A DNA stretch of 64,000 nt from Agelas oroides (taxonomy: Eukaryota > Porifera > Demospongiae > Agelasida > Agelasidae), in NCBI GenBank assembly GCA_949130485.1, contig OX422200.1:4882274-4946273 (forward strand), read 5' to 3'. The first letter of the stretch is position 1. Each line of letters begins with the position of its first letter. A program made the translations under genes and the position numbers. The notes below the pieces were generated by a model. It ran no database searches. It saw nothing but the letters and a program-made list of their open reading frames with translations, and was not told where the DNA came from. Shown here one piece after another: positions 48,044 to 60,500 of the stretch.

Positions 48044-48503
48044 CATTATCATGCTTGTATGATATGATACAATGTGCCTCTCAGTGACTGCACAGGATGT
48101 TAGTCAGGGTCTGTCATGGAGCTCACATTTTGTGGGAAAAATTGGTCATGGGGGGGGCAACTGTGGAAGTGATTTAGGAAACCTTAACTTTGGTTCACTT
48201 GTACAAAAATCTAGATAGCTAAGCAGCTGATTTTTAAATATACACAAGAATTGGCTCCTATTATATTAGTGGCATTTGCTGCTTATGTAAGTCTGAGGGA
48301 AGTCCCTAAATCAGTAGCCACCGTGAAAGTGCTTAGAGTAACGTAGCATACATCGTCAACTGTAAAGTATTATGATACCATGTTAGGCTGCAATACTGGC
48401 GCTATATTTGGAGGCGGGGCGATTAAAATTTCAGGGCACAGGAAAGAGTCATCCAGGGGACCATTTTATCGAGGTTCCTGAAAAGTTCTTGTGCGACGGC
48501 GAA

Positions 48504-51500
48504 ATGGCTGGTTATCGTGCGGTTGAGTGGCAGAGCGTCCTCCTTGTTTGGTGTGTGGCCACGTTTGCTCGTGCACAGAGTAAGTTCTGTCATCGTCATT
48601 TTTTTCTAGTATATTTCGTGTCTGCCGCCAGACTATCGTAAGAAACTAGCGATTTACGAGGTGCTAGATCTACGGAAAATGAATTATGTACCGCCGGCAA
48701 TGTTACTGGCCATTACACCCCAAATGTATGACCAGTGATATTGCTGACTCTACGTAAGGTGCAGAACTGTGTACAAGCATTTACCATTGCATGCTCCTTG
48801 CCGCACTAATAATTGTCATCTCCGTCGTTTGTGTGGCAAGCAACGTTTGCTATCTTGCCTGCCTCTTGCAGCAAACTTGATTTAAAGGGGGCAAAATGGT
48901 TGCCTGATCATTCATAGCCCGTTTTTACACATGCAATTGGACGAGTATTTTAGGTTGCATTTCTTGGTTTTGAAGAATTGTGAAGTGTAACATACTGTGA
49001 TATTTTGCATGGAGGCATGGGATTGTACAATGGGTGGGTAGGGGACTCAGTTGACCATTGCTTCCTTTTCAAAGGAAAGTTGTTAATGACCCAAAAGCAG
49101 TTTATCCCAGTTTTTCTTTCTATACCTTTGCAATATTCTTTGTAATGTTTAAGTATCAGCTGGAGACAGTGGGTAAGCAGCTTAGATAAAGGTTTGGTTG
49201 TGCAAGAGGCAGAATCTGCTATAAAGCGATGTCCACAGGGATTTTTGTGTAGCTTAGGCATCAAGAGGTACCCAGTCTAAAATTGATCAAATCCTTCAGA
49301 ATCAGGAGGTGAGTAGGAAAGGTATGGAGATGGAGTTGTTCCTCAACAAGTGTCCTGGTATCCCTAAGAAAGATATTTCTAAGCCCAAAAATTGCACTGA
49401 TGTATTTATGTAGGAAACACAAATCATGAATTTGTAATTTACAAGTTTGTTTTTAAGCCAATCACGAGGGTTAGTAGGTTATTCTTGCACCTGGGCCATT
49501 TTGGTTTGCATTTCTTAGTTTTAGAATGCTTGTTAAAAAAACTTCCAGACTATAAGCTCATCATTTTGCTTGGAGATGTTCCCGACACCATGAATGTTGT
49601 CATTCAGGCCGTATGGGTATACAGTCTTAAGCTCTCTAACTCAAAACTCTTCTCTTTCTAGATGTTTTGAGTAGGTACTAATTTGTTCATCTGGAGCTAC
49701 TATATATAAAGCTCTCAATAGGCTGAACAAACATATCTTCGAGTCTGTGACCGTCAGATGTAAAATGCTTGTACAGAAATTGAGGCTTCAGGCTTTTAAT
49801 GTTTGCTCTATGGTTGTTCATTCTTTTCCTCAAGGCTTGGCTAGTCTCTCCTACACATTGTAAGTCACAATGTTGACAGGTAACTAAATAGACAGTCATC
49901 ATGGTTTTGAGTTCAAGCTAGAGGGGTATGTGGCTCAAGCATGCACAACTGTGTGTCTGCATGCCTTGGAGATGTGAACACTTTCACAGAGTATTGCAAC
50001 ACTCTTGTAGTAAAAGCCTGTCATGTGAGCTATAGAGTTTTGCTTGTAAGAATTAGCTAGTGAGCAAGGCCTCATGAATGCTTGGACATATCTAGGTAAG
50101 GTACTATACTAACTAAAAACTCACAGTGTTTTATGACAGTGATTTAACTACATGTATCTGTCTGCAAGTGTTCTCTCATCTTCCGATGACCTTGCACATT
50201 CAGGTATGTGTATGAGGCATATTCGGCTGATACTATATTTCTAGATGATTGCAGGGATGACCCTGAGTGAGTGCATAGACTAGACTGTTGCCTACTAATC
50301 TTTGAATGAAGTTACTCATTCGCCATGCTTCACACATGAGCAAATCATGGCATGCCATTGCTATATAAAACCGTTTGAATAGCCTGGCTCTTTGCCATGC
50401 ATATGAAGAAACCAGAAGTAGCTATGTAAGTCACTCTGCAAGCTGAGAGCACAAAATGAACAATGGTAAAGCGTTCAATCTCCATCTCATTTGTACTGAA
50501 ACTGCAGCCTGGAAGTAGTTTTCCACTACCGCATGCAGTCTCTCTCACTTTACTATGATGAGAAAGTGATGGCACACAGGCAAGCGTACTTCATTGTGCT
50601 TCATTACATGCAAAATGTTACAGTTCAATGTAAGAACATTTTATTGGTAAGTGATTGCACACCGGCAAGGGTACTTCATTACATGCAAAATACTCACCTA
50701 GTATTGTGCAAGTATAATTACAAATGTTGGCTTGTTGTCACATTGAGTCTACCAATACTTCTCTATGTTAAGTATTGTTTGGTAATGCTATGGTTAGTAG
50801 AATTATGTTCATACATTTTAGGAAAGTTACTAGTCTGTGAAGTATTGACTTCTCAGGAGAATGCTTCTGTCAGCTAGGTAATATAGATGCTGCTTCTCTA
50901 TTATACTTGTTGTTCTCCTTTCCATTACATCTATACACAGCATCTACTTGTGCACGTAGCTATTCAGAAAGTGATGGTGAAGTGAGGTTGTGCACCACTT
51001 TGGCTTCTACCTTCATTGGTTCAGAAGTTGCTGTCAGTTCGGTTGACACTTCAGCTACTGGTAAGTAGAGCATGCTGCCGGTACCAAATGTAAGTGTAAC
51101 TCCACTCCAGTTTGTACTATAGGTCATTTCTTGGCTTACTTTGCTCATATTGTATGCACATGTTGACATCAACTGTTCCCTTAGTTGTTTTGGTTAATAC
51201 TACAGTTGAACCCATTTTCTACTATTATTCTTTGTATTGCCTTCAGCTGGGGAAGATTATTTGCTGCTTGATAGAGAAGTCGAGGCACGAATAGATACAA
51301 ACCGGGGTGGGATGTCGGTCTGTACACAACTGCAAATCATCAACGATGAACAGCCAGAGCCTTCAGAGTATTTCAGTGTTGAGTTCAGAGCGCTATCTTC
51401 AGGGATACTTGTGGCATCATGCACGGTGGAAATCATAGATGGTACAATTCATGTGTTTGTATTTGTGCATTACTGTATCTGGTTCACAGTAGCTGTAGAA

Positions 51501-54500
51501 CATCTCTTATTGAGGCATAATAGCCAGAGGGTAATAACACATTACCTAGGCAGCATATATGAATGTTGCTCATATCTGTCTTCTACATTGGTGTTGCCTA
51601 GGTAGTGGTTGTACCATCATTATGACGGTAGATAATTTCAAATTAGATTAGTGAAAACTTCCAGAATTTCTTCCGCTAGATTAGCTCCCTTGTTGTATTT
51701 GCAACACATTTCCTTCTGCCCCTCACCATGCATGGAAAGGTAGGGATAATCACACTACATACCCCAGTATAGAGCTTTCACTTATATGCAGTACAGGTGT
51801 GAGAAGACCTGTAAAGGTGTACAGATTAGTTTCATGGTATCACTCTGAATCAATTAGTTTCAGGTTCCCCATTCTTGAAGTGCCAAGAGAGCCAGTTCAT
51901 GGTGGAGGAAGGTGGTGTTGCACAGGTGTGCTTTGTACTCAAGAATGCAAAGAGACTATCTAGCCAGGTTACCATCACTGCTAATGTCTTTCCACAAAAT
52001 GCAGGCACAGCAAATGGTGAGTAAAATAGATCTTACCGTGTATGACCATGCCTTACGATTATTTTTCTCTCTCCTTCCAGCCAGTATAGACTATAATGTG
52101 TTTAGCACAGTGGTTGAGTTTCACCCTGGTGTAGCCGAAATTGCTTGTGTGAATGTAAGTATCCTGCAAGATGAAGTACTGGAAAGAGTGGAATACTTCT
52201 ATGTGGCTGCAGTACCTAATGGAATGGTTGGTACTCCTGTTGGTGGTGACTCGTGTGAAGTGGCTATCATTGATGTCAATGGTATGCTTATTTCTAACAG
52301 TCATTTAGACTGTCGCCCAATTTGTGTGTATATGAATATTTGTACAAATCATGAATATGGACTTTACCTGGATTTAAGCCAAGTGAGGGTTAACCAAGGG
52401 AGGAGAATGACTCTGCTTTAGCTACTTTTACACTTCTGCTTTTGTACGAGTAACAGAGACTCGTAATGTGTAGGAACCGGGGAGAGGGGCGAACATAATT
52501 GATGCTTGTTGCCAGGTGTGTTATAAATTGAAAGCAATAGTTAATTGTTCACAAAGCATTTGAATGGTTTCCTTGCATCAAATTTTCCGATCATCAAAAG
52601 TGCTATCTGTTACACAACAGTACGCAATGAGTTTGTTTTGCCTACAACAAACAAGGGTGTATTGCAAGTATAGATTGCATGATCGACTACCCATTGATTG
52701 GGATGTGGTCAAGCAGCCACCTTGAACTACAAATGTGCTGTCTCTTTGTACCTCTAGCATGTAATTAATTGTACTTACTAAGGTGTATTCAGAAGAGTGA
52801 TGTGTGTGCTGTGTGTAGTGTGTGTCAGGCATGTGTATTGAAGACAGAGTTCTTGCCTTATATAGCACTACTTGGAAACTAAATTGCTAAGGGCACCATG
52901 ACACACATGAATATGATTGTTCAACACTCATTCAGGTCCACGCGTGGAGTGTCCCAACCAACCCAACAGCACTACCATTGATTACTATGTGGAACCAGGT
53001 GTCGAAAGACAGTTTTTGCAAAATCCTTATGGGGATGAGTAAGTACAAAACATAGAGAGCAAATTTACTGTATCTTGCCTATTACTTTCTCTAAACAAAC
53101 AAGCTTAATTCATGAATTCGAAAATGTTGTTGGCTTTAATTAGGAGTATATGTTTATTCAGATTTGTAGCCAACATGAGCATGAACCTCTTTTTCACCAT
53201 GAGAAATTACACTACTTAGTAGGTGCCTAGAGGTTAGTCTATGTACATTGGGTGCAAACTTGGGTGAAAGTTCCATGCAGTGTGACAAGCATGTTGAATT
53301 GAATGGTGAAATTAGTGAAAGTAAATGTGCACATTTCCTATTCAAAGCAGAATTTGACCACCGTCTTCTTCTGCTGTCTCCTCAGTTTCTGCTTTGATCC
53401 AGCAAATGATCTCTACATTCCAGAAGAGTTATGTGCTGGGGTGTTCGTCAGTGACTGTACACAATGGAATTCAGGCAGCTTTCATGAAACTCTGCAGAGC
53501 CAGTCTTTTAGCAACTACGTTCCACTTCTTGCTGAGGCCAAAACAAACAGTACCTGCTTGGTACAAGTGACTTCACAAGTGATGCAACTTTATGGAATAA
53601 GAGTTGCTGACGTTCGTGATCACTGCATAACTAATTGTGTGATGTCTGTAGTTTGTAATGACTGTCATGGTGTAGTGTACTTGCTGGAAGGGGTGTACTT
53701 GCAATCAGTGGCTGAAGTCAGTGCTAGTTTCCCACTGGACAGCAATAACTGTTACATGAACCTGGCCTGTTGTGAAACGAAAGTTCCAATGGATTGTACA
53801 GTTGGAGGTTGGTTTTGATATACTCAAGAGTATTGTGACTGGGAGGTACCTCACAGACCATGCTATACATATACAACACTTACACACTTGTACATCACCA
53901 GGAATACATAGGAGGAACAGCATAATGTATGTAATCACATTCAAACATGGCCTTTTACTAGCTAATATTTTCTGCTTTACAGTATCTGATCATGATCACA
54001 GCAATGTGAAATCTGTTTCTCTATCTGTTGTGTCAGCCACAAGGTCTGCAGCGACCGTTTCTCCCTTTAACTCATCCAGTGAAGACAGTGGAGACCTTTC
54101 AATAACAGCTAGTGCATCAGTAGGTGTGACTATAGGTGCAACACTTGGTGGGGCGTTGATTGTGACCCTGGTTATCTTGGGTTTGGTGGTTCTACTATGC
54201 TACTGTAGCACTAAGCGAAGAAGAAGCTGCAAATCCCAGTAAGCAGAACTTGATCAGTTAGTGGGCTAGAATCCACCTATAAATTGGTATGTGTTTATAA
54301 ATTGGTATGCATTAGTAATTCAAGGTTGTAACAGGGTGCTGCTTATAATGTCTGTCAATTTTTAAAGGCTAAAAGCTTGTGTTAATTTGTGGTGGAGAGT
54401 ATAGGACCCCCAACAAATGTCATGCTCCTGAATACCTTGTTTTTTCAAACAGAACCATAGATGGGGAACAAGAACAGTATGAAGAGGTCACACTGCATAT

Positions 54501-57500
54501 AGGTAAGCTACCATTATGTATCACAATATTCAAGTCTCAGCTACTGCGTGTAATGTACAGTGATTTACAAGATGTCATGTACATAGTTTAAGTTGACAGG
54601 GAAGTATGAACAAAATGTTTCACCTCCTCTTGCAGCAAAATCTGATCAGTATGGAAAATGGAAAGAGGTGTTTGCTGGAAAAACAATTGATTCATCACAT
54701 CTGGACCTGGGTGATTCTCTTGGAGAAGGTATACCTACATGTAGTTTTCTGACTACAAAAGCATATTCTGTGATGATCTGCTGCTTTATCTAGGTACGTT
54801 TGGAAAGGTGTATAAGGGGAAGCTAAAGTTTGACCTTACGTTATCGAGACAAGTTGCTGTTAGAACACTGAAAAGTGAGTTAATCCACCTATACATATGT
54901 AAACTTAGCATCAGAAGTTGGTCTCAAACAAGTACTTCATTGACATTATGAGGGTGCATACAACATCATGTGCATTTGATCATGACCACAAGATTTGTAA
55001 GAAAGTGAGAAATGATGAAGTATATCCACTTTGTTGCCATATTTAAATTGCAATGTAATGCTTCCACAGAGGTTTCATCACACGAAGAAATCGAGGAGTT
55101 TGTCACTAAGTCTGCACTGACACTGAACTTTGACCACCCCAATGTGCTGGGACTACTAGGCATCTGCTTTGCTCAGGATATTGTCCCTTTGATTGTGTTG
55201 CCATATATGGAAAATGGAGATCTTCAATCATTTCTTAGGTCAACTGATAAGCCATCAACAAGTGAAGCTTTTCCAGAGGTACATTTTATTGTGTCTTACT
55301 ACTTCAGCTGCTAGCCTAACTCAGACAACAAGCTAATCTAAGCAGATGGTAATAAATTAAAGGTAGTGTGCTGGTTTACAGAATAATAGGCAGCAGAGAG
55401 CCAGTATGAAGGGAAGCAACAGAATCCTGTTGAAATATGATGACAAGAATGCATTGGGCAATTTGTGTGTGCACTGAGAGCTGAGTAACATGCATGCTAA
55501 GACAGTAACCATAATCTCCTTATTATATGCCCACCTAATGCTTTCCTTTTGAAAGTATGCCCATGCAGTAGTCTATATGCAGTTATGTTGAGTAAAATTT
55601 CCGGTTTCTTGGGATTCTCAACCATGTGGGCGTGTGTTTATTTCTTATTATACATGATGAATATCATTAAACACCTTGAGTGGCGATCATTCTATTGTTT
55701 GGCTGTTCTTCAATAAATGGTGCTAGTTATTTGCCATAGGAATGTAGTACGTCCGTATATGTGGTTACCTGGCGTAACATCTCAAACTCTCACCGATTCT
55801 TGCAGCTCGAATAGTTGGCGATCGAACCCCCACACACCAGTGTATAGTGCCTATTTTTCTCTGCAGATAGTATGTTGAGGGGCTTTGGCATCTTCTTTCT
55901 TGTCGATCATATGCTTGTAACTGGAGATAAGTACTGAAAAACGTAGACATTACCTCTGAATCACACCCCAAGTGGAAAGAAAAAAGTATATAGTATAGTA
56001 TAGTATAGTATAGTATAGTAGCCTCGTTCCCAGGCTCTCCCCTCGCCCCGACGAAAAATAAAAACGGTTTTTATTTTTCGTCGGGGCGAGGGGAGAGCCT
56101 GGGAACGAGGCTAATAGTATAGTATAGTAATGTTGAGAAAAGCCACAAAAGTGCATGTGTATGCCCAATGTTTTATCCTGTCTTTCCAAGCCTGAGACGA
56201 GTTATTGAAGTTTGACACCACAGCTGGATAAATTTATCATTGAAGTATCTTCAGTTAAAGCACTAAGCCTGAGAGGTAATCCACAGTGGAGACCACGCAC
56301 ACTTCATTCTGACTTGCAGCTCTGGAGCCTGGTATAAAACTATGGTAGGTACATTGTTAACAAGCTAGATCTATTAGCTACAACTTTCTGGTAGCAGACC
56401 ACCGATACACCACAACCACACTGAGCTACAAGTCACTTGGACACTTCAGTGAAGTGCACACTTAGCTACTGGCTTGCTGCACTACAGCACATCCCATGCC
56501 TCCACAGCGCTTTTGATGGCAACAGTGCTTCTTTACAACACTGAGCCCCTCAATAGGCTTTGTGCAGTGTTTTTAGCTCCTACACAACTCAGATATAGAT
56601 GCATACAATAATAGCATGGCCATCTTCTTCCCAGCAAGTTGGCTGCCTTTGTATCATCTCGCCTCTACATGGCTTCAATTACCACCAATTAGCACCCATC
56701 ATAGGTCATAGACATCCAGTGTTCATGCAATAGCAAGTAAGCTTCACTTCACTCGTGCTCGCACAACAATGCTTGGGCATGAGGCAGATCACATGATACA
56801 CGCATTACATAATATTACATAATCACAAAGATAAGAACATTACACCTCTTCCTTCCTCGGAAATTAAAACAGATAAATAATCAAACACATACACACACAA
56901 ACAAAAAATAGTTCATGAAATGTTCAACAACTAGTTCATATCATTCGGTTAATGACACTCACTGTTCATAAACATTCTGTCCATATCATCTGGTTGGTCT
57001 CCGGTCGCGTCTGGGATATCGGTGTGGATCAGGTGACTCATTTCGTGGAACAGTTTCAGCATTATCCTCAGTCAATATGTCCATGTCATCAGCATCTTCG
57101 GAATCATCAGATTGCGGACTAGGGTATGGAGAATTAATCTTCTTGAAATAGGAGACATTACGAGAAATATACTGTATAGTTGGTAATTTTCGTGGTTACA
57201 AATTTTTGCGAAACAAGCCAAAATTCGGGTTTCAGAAATTTTCACGGTTTTAATTTTCACGGTCAGTGAATCTGGGACCCGCGGGTTAGCTAGCGGTACA
57301 GCTAAAAGCTGAGCGAATGTTCAGAATTGTTTACAGAGAGAGATGGCAATGTCAGCTGTTTGTTCCAGTGTGGCGAGAAAAGTAGCTTCGTACCCAGGAT
57401 GTTCGTAGAAATGATTGCTTCCGCTCCCGGCCTTGCTCCACCGTCCAGTTCGTGCGTCTGTGCCTACGTAGCACTTCTATTTCCTGGATGGCTTGAGCGA

Positions 57501-60500
57501 TAACCGTCAAAGGAACACTCTATGACAGGCTTTTGTTGGAGTTAGAACCGCTAGATAGTTTGAAGTATAGGCCGGATTGAAATGTGGTTCGCTCGCTTTG
57601 CACGTGGCCAACATAAATTTCGCGGTTTTAATTTTCGCGAATGGCTCCTGACTCGCGAAAAACGCGAAAATAAATCCCACGCGAAAATTACCAACTATAC
57701 CGTACTTTCCGTTTCGGGATGCCATTATCATTGTTCCCTTACGTCTCACCACAATAAACGGGAATGGATCAGACTTAGTTGACCACTTGTTTTGCTTTCT
57801 TTGACGGATCAACACTGTCTCCAACTCGAATATTAGAGACTGTTGCTCTGGATCTCTTATCTGCATATTTCTTCATTCTCTCCTTGGCTCTTTCATCATT
57901 CTTTTGGACAGTCCGATCAATGTCAGAATTTCTCTTCATCGAGATCTGGGGAAGTTTCGTCTTGATCTTGCGATTGAACAACAGTTCAGATGGAGCAAAA
58001 CCAGTTGTACTGTGAGGGGTAGCTCGATAGTTTAACAAAAATTGATAGAGATCCTTTCGACAATCTCTACCATCAGCATGTGCTGCTCGGATCGCTTTAG
58101 TGACTGGCTTCATGAAGTTCTCTGCTTCGGAATTCGCCTGGGGCCATAGAGGAGTAATTCGTGAGTGCTTTATTCCTTTCTCCTCCATGTACACCTTGAT
58201 TTCTTCACTTGCGAACGGTGGACCGTTGTCGCTTTTCGCAACTCTCGGAATTCCATGTGTGGCAAAGATTCGATCCATCTTTGGTATCATTGAGCGGGCT
58301 GCTGTGGAGTGTACAATTTCAACTTCAGGATATCGAGAATACAAACAAATATTCTCCTGTCGGGAATGGACCACAAAAGTCCATGTGGACAGTGTGCCAT
58401 GGTTCTGGAGGTAGGGGAGACATCTGAAGAGGGTCTGGACGATTTTCAGGACCACTTGCTTGACACAAGACACACTGATTTATCACCTCCTTCACGTCAT
58501 GATCAATTCTTGGGAACCATATTTTCTCACGCAACAACTTCTTGGTCTTTACGAGGCCTTGATGACCTTCGTGGGCTATGGATATGGCTCTCTGACGAAG
58601 TGAGTTTGGCATCACTATGCGATTACCACAGAGAATGACATCTGCATCTTGGCTCACCGTCAATTCGTCTCTGATTCTGCCAAATAACTGCAACCCTGTT
58701 AGATCGACTCCTTCAGCATTTGTTTCCCACTGCATGATTTGTATTGATCGTCTCTATGAGATGTTGTAATGTTTTGTCATATTTGGTTGCTTGTTGAATC
58801 TCTGATAGAGACATGGCTTTGGGTACAGCATGGGTGATGAGGAAGTTGACGTAATCCTCTGTCATTTTCTCATGTGTCTCAACTTCATTCCGATTGGCAT
58901 GTCGAGAGAGGAAGTCAGAGGGGTTTTGAATACCTTTTGTGTGTATTACTGAGAAATCGTACCCTTGAAGTCGTAGATTCCACCGTTCAATACGTGCTGG
59001 TGGTTTCGACTTCGCATTGTCAAAGATCAACTGAACTGCGCGGCAATCTGTGAAGAGGGTGAAGTGTCCGCCGTACAGGTATATGTGTAGCCTTTCTATG
59101 GCCCAGACTATCGCCAAGGCTTCTCTTTCAGTTTGTGAGTACCGGCATTCAACTGGAGACAGCGATCTGCTTGCATATGCAACAACTCTTCGATCCTCTT
59201 ATCCGGGAGTTTTCTGAGTTAGGATCGCTGATAGACCCCAAGGTGATGCATCAGTGACCAATTCCGTTTCCTTGGTTTGGTCGAAGTAAGCCACAACTGT
59301 GTCACTGGTCAGCAATTGATTAATTCTTTTGAAAGACATCTCGTGCTCCTCTGTCCACTGAAATGGAGTGTCTTCTCTCGTTAGCTCGGGAAGAGGCTGA
59401 GAGACATCACTAAATTTCGGAATAAACTTAGCACAATATGTTGCCATTCCCAGAAACTTCTGACACCACTGGTGGAGGTTGGTGGACTGGCATTGTGGAT
59501 TGTTTGGACCTTCTTTGGGTCGGGAGAGATTCCTTCAGCTGAAAACACAAATCCGAAGAATGTTAGTGAGTGCTTATTGAACTCACACTTTGACTTGTTC
59601 AGCATCAGGCCGACATCTGAAAACTTCTGGAACACTGCTTGCAGGGCTTTGTCATGGGCATCTTGTGTTTTTGTGAACACGATGACATCATCGCTGATGT
59701 TCAAAATTCCTTGAATATCACGAATTTGCTCATTGATGGTGTTCTGAAATATCTCACTTGCCGAATTGGTGCCAAAATTCAGTCTGGTGTACCTTCTCAG
59801 GCCTTTGTGGGTGGCGAATGTGGTTATGTATCTGCTCTCTGGTGCCAGGGACAATTGGTGATATCCTGAGCATAAGTCCAGTTTCGAGAATACCGTGGCT
59901 CCATTGAGGGTGTGAATCAGGTCATCGACTGTAGGACTCGGGTGTCGTTCTCGATTGATTGCCTTATTTGCCATTCTCATATCGACACAAACTCGAACAT
60001 CTCTGCTCTTCTTGGGGATTATGACCAGGGGAGATATCCACGGGGTAGGTCCATCTACTTTCTCAATTATCCCTTGTCTTTCTAGACTGTCGAGTTCAGC
60101 TGCTACGCGCTTTCTCATGTGAAAGGGGATACGACGAGCAGGTTGAGCAACCAGAGAGATGGTCCGGTCTATGTGCAGTTTGACTTCGACATTCTTCAGC
60201 TTTCCAATTCCTTTGAACAGATTCGGGTATTGCTGAACTAGTTGCTCATAGGCTAGTGGAGTGTGATCAACCTGCTTGATCCTGACATCAATCACGCGGA
60301 GGTCAGACGCTGTTTTGTAGCTGAGGAGTGATCCATGGTTACCTTGTAGGACATGGATGGTTGAAGTAGTGCAGTTGTTTTCGAACTCTACGGCTGCATC
60401 GAACTTTCCGAGTACTGTGAGCTGTGACTGGGAACCGTAGGCAAAGATGCGTTTCGTGGGTGGTTGTAGTTCGATGGTTTGGCACTGGTTGATTTTGGTG

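Noticed and set aside
51543..51606. Hairpin with attacctaggca / tgcctaggtagt arms in the receptor gene
   Set aside because: The arms are only about 12 bp with mismatches; not convincing as an element or regulatory structure.
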